Source: Thermovenabulum sp049723235 | Lineage (GTDB): Bacteria > Bacillota > Thermosediminibacteria > Thermosediminibacterales > Thermosediminibacteraceae | DNA: 22,973 nt | Reading direction: 5' to 3' | Assembly (NCBI RefSeq): GCF_049723235.1 | Contig: NZ_JBNARB010000026.1 | Location: 1 to 22,973 of the forward strand | Shown here: positions 15,240 to 22,878 of the stretch, one piece after another | Layout: the number at the start of each line of letters is the position of its first letter | How positions within the stretch are numbered: the first letter of the stretch is position 1 | The notes under the pieces: generated by a model | What the model was told of the DNA's origin: nothing | Database searches by the model: none | The model's input: only the letters and a program-made list of their open reading frames with translations | Program-made: the position numbers and the translations under genes

Positions 15240-17587
15240 ATGGCAACTTCTCCTTCACACTTAAATCCCGTTACATTATCATAATACTGCCTTAAGCTGT
15301 TTTTATTAATGTAACCAAAACCTTCTACTATTGGAGGCATATTTTCCGTTTTTAAAGGAATCGAAATAACATACTTATAAAAATCGGATTTAAATTTATT
15401 AAACTTTTCTCTCCTTTCAAAGATGTTTTTTATATTTTTTAACTGCACATAATCTTCCCATAATTTTTTTGATTCATCGTCTATCTCTACAAAAACCTCC
15501 ATCTTGGGCAAATCTTCTTCTATTAATTTAAAATCAGAAATAGAAATAGCTCCTTCACTATTCTCATAATTTAAAAGCCCGACTGCTCTCAGGATTTCAT
15601 CGGATTCTCTAAAGGATTTGCGATTTGAAACCTCTGAATAATATTTTTTTAAAATCTCATTAAATTCTTTTTCGGAAACGGATACATATTTCTTAAGAAT
15701 TTCCAGCGTAATTTCTAATAGTATGGAATCATAAATATATGAAGCAAATGACCTGGAATTATCATCCTGTAAATATACCAAATTTACCTCCCCTGTATTA
15801 GTGTTGTTTCTATTGCACCTTCCCGCTGATTGAATAAGAGAATCCAATGGCGCAAAATCACGGTAAACTACATCAAAGTCAATATCAACTCCTGCTTCCA
15901 CTAATTGCGTTGTTACAGCAAATTTTATCTTTTTTCTTTTTATTTTTTCTATTCGCTCAAGCCTTTCTTTTGGTGTTACATGTGTAGAAAGGTATTCTAT
16001 TTCTTCTTTTGGAAACTTTTGTTTTAATAACCCATAAAATTCTCTAGCGCATTTTATAGTGTTGAATATAAAAAGGTAGCTCTTTTCCTTTTCAAAGGTC
16101 AAGTTCTCTAAAAGTTCTTTTAAGCCGAGTTTTTTATCAATATTGATATTCATTTTTACCCTGTCAAGAATTTTAAAATATCTTTCTTTATTAAGCCTAC
16201 TTATTTTATTTTCAAATAAAATTGGAGTAGTTGCCGAAGATATTATTACATATGTATTAAATTTTTCTACCAGTTCTAAAATTATTTTTTCTATCAATTT
16301 TAGGTATTTAACAGGTATTGCCTGAATCTCATCTATGATAATTATAGAATTTAATACCTTGTTAAACCTCCTCAAAGCGCTGTTTTTGTTAGAAATTATA
16401 GCATTAAAAAACTGAACAAAGGTAGTGATTATTATTTGGGAATCCCAGCTTTCAATTAAAAATTCTGCTTTGTCTCCCTCATACTCTTCTTTTTCTGTTA
16501 TATAAGATATCTCGGTAAGATGATGGTGTTTTAAAAAAATATCGGAATACGGATGAATACTGTTAGTTATTAATAACTCCTCAATTATCTTCCCATTTTG
16601 TTCAATAATACTTAAAAAAGGTAAAGCATATATAATTCTTGGTTTTACTCCGTACCTATCAAAATATTTTTTTCTCAGCTTAAACGCAAACGCTAAGGAT
16701 GTCAGCGTTTTACCCATACCGGTAGGCAGGTTAATTGAGTAAATTTTATTGTTTAAATCCATCTCATTATTTAATACATCATTAAAGGCTTCTTCCCGTA
16801 ACGAATTTATAGTATTTTTGGGGAAACTTTTGGATTTTTTATAGATTACTACATTTTGTTCATCAAATTCCAGACTTGCACTTTCTCGCTTTTCACCCAC
16901 TACCACATCAGTTTTATCTGCATCTATTAATGTTGAATAAATTAAATTTACAGTAAGATACAAAGAAAAATCATTGCTGTCAAGATCCCGCAATTTCATT
17001 TTTATTCTCCTTAATTCGCCGGGTAAATCCTCGATCCATCTAAAAACAAGGCTTTTTGTCAATAGGATATTAAAACCACATTCTTTTAAATTTGTTGCCA
17101 ATATTTCAAACTTTTTATCGTCGATGCTTTTAGCCTGATTTTTAAGAAGCTCCAATTCTTTTTCAGATATAACTACTTCCTCCATAACATCTTTTAAATT
17201 GCCATGATGTTTTTTTACAGCTAAATAAGATATGAAGGGGAAAAGATTTTCCCCTTCATTTTTAAATTCTTCTTTCACAGCAAAAAAAGAAATTACTGCA
17301 GAAAGTAAACCATGTTTTGTTTCTTTTTGATTCTTTAATTTATTTTTTTCTTTTTCATCTGCAAAAAGGTAATTCTGAAAATACGCTGTTGATTTGCCTA
17401 AATCATGGCAAATACCCGAGATAAAACAGGTCTTTTTTATTTTATCCTTTTTTTCTTCAGGAAGGTTAAATATTTTACTTTCAATAATTTCGGCTGCTAA
17501 TAAAGCTACGTTTTTTAGATGTTCTTCTAAAAATTTTTTGGGGTCCAAATGGGAATACAATTCAGAAAAAGATAATCCTTTCACCAT
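15233..17587 (-). CDS. cas3: Cas3 helicase-nuclease (type I-B)
   Basis: About 784 residues. The N-terminal HD nuclease has His23 (EEHLKNV), His61-Asp62 (ICHDLGKS), His92 and His127-His128 (KKHHGNL). The SF2 helicase follows, with Walker A PTGMGKT (288-294), Walker B DEIQ (419-422), motif III SSATTP and motif VI QSAGRCNRN. It unwinds and degrades target DNA marked by the Cascade complex. I chose the ATG at 17587 because GGGAGGG lies 5 bases upstream; the open frame extends 19 codons further into cas5 without a good start. The chosen start overlaps the 3' end of cas5 by 26 bases. HD and helicase are fused in one chain and appear complete. Confidence 0.95.
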   Translation of the reverse strand: MVKGLSFSELYSHLDPKKFLEEHLKNVALLAAEIIESKIFNLPEEKKDKIKKTCFISGICHDLGKSTAYFQNYLFADEKEKNKLKNQKETKHGLLSAVISFFAVKEEFKNEGENLFPFISYLAVKKHHGNLKDVMEEVVISEKELELLKNQAKSIDDKKFEILATNLKECGFNILLTKSLVFRWIEDLPGELRRIKMKLRDLDSNDFSLYLTVNLIYSTLIDADKTDVVVGEKRESASLEFDEQNVVIYKKSKSFPKNTINSLREEAFNDVLNNEMDLNNKIYSINLPTGMGKTLTSLAFAFKLRKKYFDRYGVKPRIIYALPFLSIIEQNGKIIEELLITNSIHPYSDIFLKHHHLTEISYITEKEEYEGDKAEFLIESWDSQIIITTFVQFFNAIISNKNSALRRFNKVLNSIIIIDEIQAIPVKYLKLIEKIILELVEKFNTYVIISSATTPILFENKISRLNKERYFKILDRVKMNINIDKKLGLKELLENLTFEKEKSYLFIFNTIKCAREFYGLLKQKFPKEEIEYLSTHVTPKERLERIEKIKRKKIKFAVTTQLVEAGVDIDFDVVYRDFAPLDSLIQSAGRCNRNNTNTGEVNLVYLQDDNSRSFASYIYDSILLEITLEILKKYVSVSEKEFNEILKKYYSEVSNRKSFRESDEILRAVGLLNYENSEGAISISDFKLIEEDLPKMEVFVEIDDESKKLWEDYVQLKNIKNIFERREKFNKFKSDFYKYVISIPLKTENMPPIVEGFGYINKNSLRQYYDNVTGFKCEGEVAIW

Positions 17588-18284
17588 TAGTACCCTCCCA
17601 GTATTTTTGCACATTGGCCTTAACGATATTTCCTTCGGCTTCAAATACTACATCTTCATACTTTTCTACTACTCTTTCAATGTCCATATCCAATGGAATT
17701 CTTTCTTTAAAATACTTCTTATTCTCTTCAAAAACTATACCGTAATCCTTTATCACATCCACCGGTATAACTGAATCTATTTCTACCACATTATCACAGT
17801 TTTGTTTTTCCTGAAAATTAAAAATACCCATCAACTCAAAATCTGCAAGAAGTTCGGAAAGCCCTAAGGATAATGTGAAAAAACTCTCGTGATTTTCCAG
17901 GTTTCTACGTAATTTATCGAAAATTTCTTCACTTTTATGAAATACATATACCCTGTATTTGGGAGATTTTACAAATTCCGTCCTAATTTGCGTCCTTGCT
18001 TCGTGATTTTTTTTCTTTAAAGGAACCCAATACCCACCCTTAGTATTTATATGATTTAAACCGTATCTTACTTTTTTAATAGGATTAATAATTTTTAACG
18101 CGATCTTGCAATTTTCTCTTGAAAATATATCTAAATATTCCTTTTTATCCGCTCCTATAATTGCTCCAAGCATTCCTTTCAAAGTGGGAGGTGGTGGAAA
18201 GGAAAAGGTCAGGGGCGAAGATGTGGTATAAAACTTTTTAAAGTGGGCAAAATCTCCCCATATATCAAACACTATAACTTCCAT
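17562..18284 (-). CDS. cas5: Cas5, type I-B Cascade subunit (Cas5h-like)
   Basis: A 240-residue RAMP protein. The N-terminus VIVFDIWGDFAHFKKFYTTSSPLTFSFPPPPTL..., followed by KGMLGAIIG, is characteristic of type I-B Cas5: the protein binds the crRNA 5' handle and sits next to Cas8. The C-terminal NVQKYWEGTNGERIIFF is also typical. The ATG at 18284 follows GGGGAGT. It lies between cas7 (15-base gap) and cas3 (26-base overlap). The candidate tyrosine/lysine residues of catalytic Cas5d are not evident, and a Cas6 exists elsewhere, so it is probably structural only. Confidence 0.93.
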   Translation of the reverse strand: MEVIVFDIWGDFAHFKKFYTTSSPLTFSFPPPPTLKGMLGAIIGADKKEYLDIFSRENCKIALKIINPIKKVRYGLNHINTKGGYWVPLKKKNHEARTQIRTEFVKSPKYRVYVFHKSEEIFDKLRRNLENHESFFTLSLGLSELLADFELMGIFNFQEKQNCDNVVEIDSVIPVDVIKDYGIVFEENKKYFKERIPLDMDIERVVEKYEDVVFEAEGNIVKANVQKYWEGTNGERIIFF

Positions 18285-18299
18285 ACAGATTACTCCCCG

Positions 18300-19208
18300 T
18301 TAAAATTGTAATTCTTCTAATTTGAATTCTTTGAACACCTCTTCAAATTTGTTCTCTTTTCCCCCGAGTGAAATTTTTATCCTTTCGTCTACCTTGTACT
18401 GTATTTTTTCTACATTGTCTTTATATTTATTGAAAATCTCATATAACTCTTGTGTCTCTAATACCCCATCGGCAATATCCCTGATTTCTTCGTCCCTTTT
18501 TGCAGATACAAACTTTATCCTCTTGTCCAGCTCACCTATGAAAAAGTTCTCTTTTTTATATATTACATGCAAAAGCAGTCTTGGCATTTGTCCAAATTTT
18601 GAAGTGGAAATAAGGGTTTTTGTGCCCTCCCAGACTCCTTCGAGCATCAAATTTATATCTTCTTCCGTCAGCTGTATTTCCTGCACTTTAGCTGCATTCT
18701 TATTTACAATCCCGTAAAAAGCTATCAACGAATAGGGCAAAATGTATTTTTCAGTAAAGGTACCCTGCCTTTTGTCCTCTTTTGACGGCATAATTGTTGT
18801 TCCCTTAATGTATGTAAGATCTACTCTGTGGAGAGAACGGCCAAATTTAAACTGTACTGGGCCAGTTAAAGTCATGGTTTTATCTTTAACGGCCGTGGTA
18901 GCTCCAAAAAGCCTTACATCTATACAGTTTTTTATAATATCCTGATCGTCTCTAAATTGAGATAATCTTTCTTCTTTTGTTTTCAAATTTCCTTTTTCAT
19001 CCCTTATTTCCCTTATAAATACGTCCTGTCCTTTATATTCATACAAATAATCCCTTATAGTTCTTTTTAACCTGACATCGGTTACGATATTTACTCCTGT
19101 TTCTTCATCAATTCTTGGTTTGTTTTCGTCCACAGGGTCACCATTTGGGTTTGCATCCTTAATGTCGTATAAAAACAATATTTCACTATGGCTTTTAATT
19201 AATTCCAT
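18300..19208 (-). CDS. cas7: Cas7 (Csh2-like), Cascade backbone of type I-B
   Basis: A 302-residue protein. The start EILFLYDIKDANPNGDPVDENKPR, followed by VTDVRLKRTIRDYL, is the hallmark of the Csh2/Cas7 family of type I-B, which polymerises along the crRNA. The central LFGATTAVKDKTMTLTGPVQF and the SLHRVDLTY segment belong to the RNA-binding palm. The ATG at 19208 has AAGGGGG upstream, one of the strongest SD sites in the operon, in line with the need for several copies per complex. It lies 33 bases after the end of the cas8b C-terminal frame. Confidence 0.95.
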   Translation of the reverse strand: MELIKSHSEILFLYDIKDANPNGDPVDENKPRIDEETGVNIVTDVRLKRTIRDYLYEYKGQDVFIREIRDEKGNLKTKEERLSQFRDDQDIIKNCIDVRLFGATTAVKDKTMTLTGPVQFKFGRSLHRVDLTYIKGTTIMPSKEDKRQGTFTEKYILPYSLIAFYGIVNKNAAKVQEIQLTEEDINLMLEGVWEGTKTLISTSKFGQMPRLLLHVIYKKENFFIGELDKRIKFVSAKRDEEIRDIADGVLETQELYEIFNKYKDNVEKIQYKVDERIKISLGGKENKFEEVFKEFKLEELQF

Positions 19209-19241
19209 AAAAATACCCCCTTAGTTTAATTTATTAAAATT

Positions 19242-20138
19242 TTAATTAATCTCCAGCTGTTCTTCTTCATCATCTTTAATCGTTTCTTGCGCAATTTCTT
19301 TCGGTTCTCCGAAATATTTATTCAATATTTCACTTACTTCATTTGCAAGATGCATTCCGCAGACAAAATAGAAGTTCATTTCATCCAAGGACATGTCCCA
19401 ATTATCACCTGCTTGAAGCAAATAATGGGATATCTCAGCAGCAATCATTCTCCTGCCAAAAGTAAAGGCATCATATTCGATAAGTTTATTTTGCACTTTC
19501 GGGAGAAGCCCTTTAAAATCTTCTTCATTCATTTTGAAGCTCTTTAATTGTTTAAGAAAAGGCATTTTTTTATCTCTTTCCATTGCCTGTTTTCTTAAAA
19601 GAAATTCGGTTAACGCTCCCAGTAAAAATAGCCCTCTCTTCACGGGCATTTCAAACGTAGGGTTGTACTTATTAAATATTTCATCGAAAATTCTACCTTC
19701 CATATTTACCGCCTCCATTTCCAACAGTTTTAATCTTAAAAGGTACATTACAAACATCAAAGCATCCTTTATGGAATAATAAAAATTAAAAGTCTCTTCT
19801 TCATTTAAAAATTTATCTCTTATTCTGAGCATTAAAAACTTCATTAGAAATTCCTTATCAATGCTGATGTTTTTAAAAATTCTGTTAACCACATCCAAAA
19901 AATACTTGTCCAGGTCTGTATCTTTTTTATTAGAGTCGGCCTTCATGAAAAAATTCCTTATATTCTTAAACGTAAAATTGGTATTAAATAAATCATCTAT
20001 TTCGTCTTTTGCTTGAAACAACCTTCTGAGCCTGGAAGGAAATACGTCTTCAATTACTAAAAGTATTCTTTCCGCATCATTTATCTTTCTCATAAAGAGA
20101 AAATTAACCGTCATATTATCTTTTGCTTCTTTTATCAA
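19242..20138 (-). CDS. cas8b: Cas8b (Csh1/TM1802-like), C-terminal part, frame broken
   Basis: A 298-residue frame that continues the Cas8b fold begun in the upstream frame: KDNMTVNFLFMRK, VIEDVFPSRLRRLFQ, and the family C-terminus LPKVQNKLIEYDAF...GDNWDMSLDEMNFYFVCGMHLANEV. The family is normally one chain of about 600 residues; here the break falls in the middle. The only upstream starts are a TTG at 20138 and an ATG eight codons later, both with poor SD sites, so independent translation would be weak. One extra T in the TTTT run at 20147-20144 (minus) would join both frames. The last third probably corresponds to the small subunit Cas11b, which some type I-B cas8 genes also produce from an internal start; possible ATGs at 19583 and 19532 have only weak SD sites. 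Confidence 0.85.
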   Translation of the reverse strand: MIKEAKDNMTVNFLFMRKINDAERILLVIEDVFPSRLRRLFQAKDEIDDLFNTNFTFKNIRNFFMKADSNKKDTDLDKYFLDVVNRIFKNISIDKEFLMKFLMLRIRDKFLNEEETFNFYYSIKDALMFVMYLLRLKLLEMEAVNMEGRIFDEIFNKYNPTFEMPVKRGLFLLGALTEFLLRKQAMERDKKMPFLKQLKSFKMNEEDFKGLLPKVQNKLIEYDAFTFGRRMIAAEISHYLLQAGDNWDMSLDEMNFYFVCGMHLANEVSEILNKYFGEPKEIAQETIKDDEEEQLEIN

Positions 20139-20140
20139 AT

Positions 20141-21064
20141 CTAAAATTCATCTTCATCATCCGTCAATTTCTTAACTGTTCCTTTTCCCAGCGAGATTTT
20201 TTTTGATTTATTTGAATTTCTTCCCTTTAAAATCGATAAAATCTCAAGGGCATAATCGTCATCCATAAACATAAACTTTGGAATAAGGTAATAGGGGATA
20301 CCGCAAAACTTAAAAGACAAATTATTATCGATAAAATTTCTTCCCTCTTCCAATTGAATCTTGCAATCAGGGCACACAGGATAGTTTTTCCATGCAGATT
20401 TTTCTTTAAAGCCGCCTGTTATAAAGCCCGGCTTGTCCAATGTATAAAACTTATATACGTCAATGCTTCCGAGCACAATATCCTTTTTTTGTTTGCATAA
20501 GGAGCATACCTTGTTTCGTTCAAATACTTTTAAATCTCTTTCTTCTACCTTTATTAACAAGATTCTTTTAAATACATTAAAATCGCCAATATAATATTCT
20601 TCATCTTCTTTTATAAATTTCAGTGTAACTATAAAAGAATCCTTTTTATTGTATCTTTCTTTAATTTCATTGATACTTTCTTGGATCGCGGAATGGTTAT
20701 TGAAAATCTCTTCATATATATTCTTCAAAAAGCTTCTTTCTTCCTGACTAAGATCTATATCTTTAATTATATTGAACCAGGGTAATATTTTTTTGGAAAT
20801 CACTTCTTTATATTTATCCGTAAGTCTTGAAGTGGGTGTAATATCTGTTCCGCTTGATGAACCTTTTCGATAAAGGTATTTTAATACCTTATTTGGATCG
20901 TATTCTTCTATTTTAACTGAGGAATAAATAAATCTTTCACCGTCGTATTCAAAATTGATACATATTGCGTACTGGCAGTCTGGGTCTTCTGTAAGAATTT
21001 TTACTAAATCTTTATTTTCTTTTTTTAAAATCAGCTCGCCAATTTTTTTGACCGCTTCAATCAA
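20141..21064 (-). CDS. cas8b: Cas8b (Csh1/TM1802-like), N-terminal part, frame broken
   Basis: A 307-residue frame, the N-terminal half of the large Cascade subunit that recognises the PAM. MIEAVKKIGELI is a family-typical start; a zinc-binding pair CSLC...CPDC follows (around residues 188-235), then GKGTVKKLTDDEDEF just before a TAG at 20143. The start is TTG at 21064 with GGGG 7 to 10 bases upstream. It is the first gene of the type I-B operon. The stop arises at a T4 run, and the next frame continues the conserved protein without loss, so this is either a one-base sequencing/assembly error or a real, recent inactivating (or phase-variable) indel. If real, target recognition by type I-B would be lost or depend on reassembly of two halves. 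Confidence 0.85.
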   Translation of the reverse strand: MIEAVKKIGELILKKENKDLVKILTEDPDCQYAICINFEYDGERFIYSSVKIEEYDPNKVLKYLYRKGSSSGTDITPTSRLTDKYKEVISKKILPWFNIIKDIDLSQEERSFLKNIYEEIFNNHSAIQESINEIKERYNKKDSFIVTLKFIKEDEEYYIGDFNVFKRILLIKVEERDLKVFERNKVCSLCKQKKDIVLGSIDVYKFYTLDKPGFITGGFKEKSAWKNYPVCPDCKIQLEEGRNFIDNNLSFKFCGIPYYLIPKFMFMDDDYALEILSILKGRNSNKSKKISLGKGTVKKLTDDEDEF

Positions 21065-21101
21065 TATATCATCCCCTTTTAAAATACAAAATCTTCTTTA
21101 T

Positions 21102-21122
21102 ATCTTATTTCTACATTTTTCC
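21102..21122 (-). promoter_or_regulatory. Promoter and shared element of the I-B operon
   Basis: The 17 bases TATTTCTACATTTTTCC at 21106-21122 are identical to 10580-10596 before cas10. On the minus strand they overlap a plausible promoter: TTGGAA (-35), a 16-base spacer and TATAAA (-10), about 32 bases before the TTG start. A repeated element in this position may be an operator for a regulator common to both operons. Confidence 0.5.
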
Positions 21123-21152
21123 AAAAAATCCTCCATATTTTCGTAATATTTT

Positions 21153-21177
21153 AAAAAAGAGGCAAACCGCCTGCTCA
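21153..21177 (-). terminator. Intrinsic terminator after the nagA remnant
   Basis: On the minus strand AGGC, GGTTT loop, GCCT, then CTTTTTT, with weak further pairing of GAG across a bulge. It overlaps the nagA stop and would stop read-through into the cas8b promoter. The stem is short. Confidence 0.45.
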
Positions 21178-21750
21178 TGATTTTATCACCTTTAATATGT
21201 TCACGTTTTCATCGAAAATCACGAGGTCAGCATCGTTCCCCGCTTCAATTCTTCCCTTCCCGATAAGTTTTAATGCCTTTGCCGGATTCAATGTAGCCAT
21301 TTTGACCGCATCCTGAAGGCTTACGCCTACCTCATTTACCATATTGTAAATTGCCCGGTTTAAAGTGAGGGTAGAGCCGGCCAGGGTGCCGTCGGGAAGG
21401 GTTGCTGTACCGTTTTTCACAATTACTTTTTGCCCCGATAGCAGATATTCGCCGTCCGAAAGTCCTGCTGCCATCATGGAATCGGTGATTAATATTATCT
21501 TATCGGCACCTTTTGCTTTTACAAGCATCTTCATCGCAACCGGACTTACGTGTACACAATCAGCAATAAGTTCACAGTAGACTCCTTCCTCCGTCAAAAA
21601 CGCCCCTAAAGCTCCGGGCTCCCTGTGGGTAAACCCTCTCATACCGTTAAACGTATGAGTAGCAAGGCTTGCACCCAAAACCAATGCCCTTTTGGCTTCC
21701 TCGTAACTTGCATCGGTATGGCCGAGGTCAATTGTAATATTATACCACAA
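21175..21750 (-). pseudogene. nagA: N-acetylglucosamine-6-phosphate deacetylase, 5'-truncated
   Basis: The C-terminal half of NagA, about 188 residues from IDLGHTDASYEEA to the natural end; the family is normally about 380 residues. Active-site positions of the C-terminal half are intact: His11 (GHTDA), His32 (ATHTFNGM), His67 (CVHVSP) and Asp90 (LITDSM). NagA removes the acetyl group from GlcNAc-6-phosphate in amino-sugar use. Upstream of the GHTDA strand the homology stops abruptly; the codons before it (about 21740-21800) read as unrelated sequence, and the only start is a TTG without an SD. The N-terminal metal-binding HxH part is missing, so the product should be inactive. This looks like a deletion or recombination junction at the island edge. 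Confidence 0.85.
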
Positions 21751-21800
21751 TAAACATTTTTGTATGGGATCAAATAGAAAATTTAGGGGATCTTGAAAGA

Positions 21801-22058
21801 TTACGCCGTGGAGAAGAACTGGATTATGTTCGCAATAAGCGGATATACCACGAGCACGATATAAGGCAAAACATATTCGAAAGATTCCCCGGCTTTTATC
21901 CTGTATGATATTTCTTCCAGAAAAGGGCTAACTATGCTTTCCTTTGTTTTTGCGGTATATTCGATAACCGTCTCAACCGGCAGTCCCACGGGAAGCCCCT
22001 GTGCCATGTCAAAATCGAAGTTTGGCTTGTCTTTCAAAAAATCAAAACCGATAGCCAA
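21801..22058 (-). pseudogene. 3' fragment of an unidentified membrane protein
   Basis: An 85-residue frame from a TTG that lacks an SD. The frame stays open without a stop back to 22118 and there encodes a hydrophobic stretch (FQLLLLFYLNN), but no ATG or GTG start is present. Visible parts: a loop MAQGLPVGLPVETVIEYT and a C-terminal hydrophobic helix YVLPYIVLVVYPLIANIIQF. I do not recognise the family. Given the truncated nagA on one side and the toxin remnant on the other, the simplest reading is the 3' end of a longer membrane-protein gene; a small intact protein is also possible. Confidence 0.45.
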
Positions 22059-22200
22059 ACTTGTAGGAATTACATTGTTAAGATAAAACAGTAAAAGTAG
22101 CTGAAAAGTTAAAAATAGCTATGACAGGACAGACACCAAGAGGAATTATTGCAAATATACTGAAACAGTATAATGACTTAATTAGCACTCAATAAAATGG

Positions 22201-22506
22201 TATAATTATGCAGAAAAAGTTATTCAGGAAGCTCAAAATGGTGGCAGGCATTAAGGTAAATATCAAGATGCTTCAAACTGGACAAATGAACAATTACATA
22301 AGGCCGTTAATAGCTATGAAAAACAGATTAAATTGCATTAAGACAAAATAAATAATCCTGCGAAATATATAACTGATTGGGAAATATTGGATGAACGTAA
22401 AAAAAAATGGTTGCTTAAAAAATGGCATAAAGATGCTAATAGAAATGCAAAATTAAAGGTTATTATGGAGCATATTCTAAAAGAACGAGGTGATTCAAAT
22501 GAATAA
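22201..22506 (+). pseudogene. Toxin-like C-terminal domain remnant with two ochre stops
   Basis: One frame of 101 codons reads as a continuous charged helical domain: YNYAEKVIQEAQNGGRH, stop, GKYQDASNWTNEQLHKAV..., stop, DKINNPAKYITDWE... KKWHKDANRNAKLKVIMEHILKERGDSNE. Both stops are TAA (22252-22254, 22339-22341), each after a His and one C-to-T change from CAA (Gln). The GGRHxG, EKQIxxH and KINNPxxY spacing resembles C-terminal domains seen in polymorphic toxins and phage-like proteins; this is from memory, without a search. Just upstream a separate open stretch (22082-22195), including MTGQTPRGIIANILKQYNDL, ends in TAA in another frame and may belong to the same lost gene. The stop at 22504 overlaps the next gene by 8 bases. 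Confidence 0.55.
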
Positions 22507-22711
22507 TGAAGAGATGGGAATTTTAAAAGATATCACACGAGAAATAATTCAAAATGCAGATGAAGTTCTAAAAGAAAAAGATGGCAGTGAATTTTACGAA
22601 GGTAAAATATTAGCTTATAACGAAGTGCTTTCGATAATAAAAGATTATCTTACGGGATACGACCTGAAAGAATTTGGGCTTGATATTGATATCGATAGCA
22701 AATATGTATAA
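22499..22711 (+). CDS. Small acidic protein, possible immunity partner
   Basis: A 70-residue acidic protein: NNEEMGILKDITREIIQNADEVLKEKDG, then SEFYEGKILAYNEVLSIIKDYL and the end LKEFGLDIDIDSKYV. ATG at 22499 with GAGGTGAT a few bases upstream; an in-frame GTG three codons earlier overlaps that SD. The start lies inside the last codons of the toxin-like remnant, the usual arrangement of a toxin domain and its immunity gene. The frame is intact although the upstream gene is broken, which is typical of orphan immunity genes. No family is assigned with certainty; the immunity role rests on context. Confidence 0.6.
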   Translation: MNNEEMGILKDITREIIQNADEVLKEKDGSEFYEGKILAYNEVLSIIKDYLTGYDLKEFGLDIDIDSKYV

Positions 22712-22715
22712 ACAA

Positions 22716-22749
22716 GCCGCCAAGACGGATGAGTCGAGGCGGTATTTTT
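22716..22749 (+). terminator. Probable intrinsic terminator after the small acidic gene
   Basis: GCCGCC (22716-22721) pairs with GGCGGT (22738-22743), including one G.T pair, with a 16-base loop and then ATTTTT. It starts 4 bases after the stop at 22711. The stem is short but the position and T run fit. Confidence 0.5.
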
Positions 22750-22878
22750 GTGCCCAAAAAAATTTAAATCCAACATAGTTAAGAGAAAACTTAAACTTAT
22801 AAGTTTTTGATAAAATTATTTTTCCCATGGCAATATTTACCTCCTTTTTTTGATAAAATAAAATTGGAGGTGGTCATT

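Noticed and set aside
19530..19583. Internal start for a separate Cas11b small subunit within cas8b.
   Set aside because: Known for some type I-B cas8 genes, but the ATGs at 19583 and 19532 have only weak SD sites here, so no separate feature was called.
20136..20150. Programmed -1 frameshifting to make full-length Cas8b.
   Set aside because: The site GAA TTT TAG does not form a classic slippery heptamer, no clear downstream stem was seen, and programmed frameshifting is not known to me for this family. A plain indel or sequencing error is more likely.
22252..22341. TAA codons read as Gln (alternative code or suppression) in the toxin-like frame.
   Set aside because: Other genes in the window end normally at TAA (cas10, cas3, cas7), so TAA is a stop in this genome. 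Pseudogene decay explains it.
22610..22828. Minus-strand frame of 72 codons starting MGKIILSKTYK, with AGGAGG upstream.
   Set aside because: It runs antisense through the terminator and the small acidic gene, and the protein has no recognisable pattern. The SD has a long spacing. It may be the start of a gene that was lost, but there is not enough to call a gene.
22835..22873. ACCTCC and GGAGGT arms around an AT-rich stretch as a regulatory hairpin.
   Set aside because: The arms coincide with SD sequences in opposite directions and the loop is 21 bases; chance pairing of the two SD sites is sufficient explanation.
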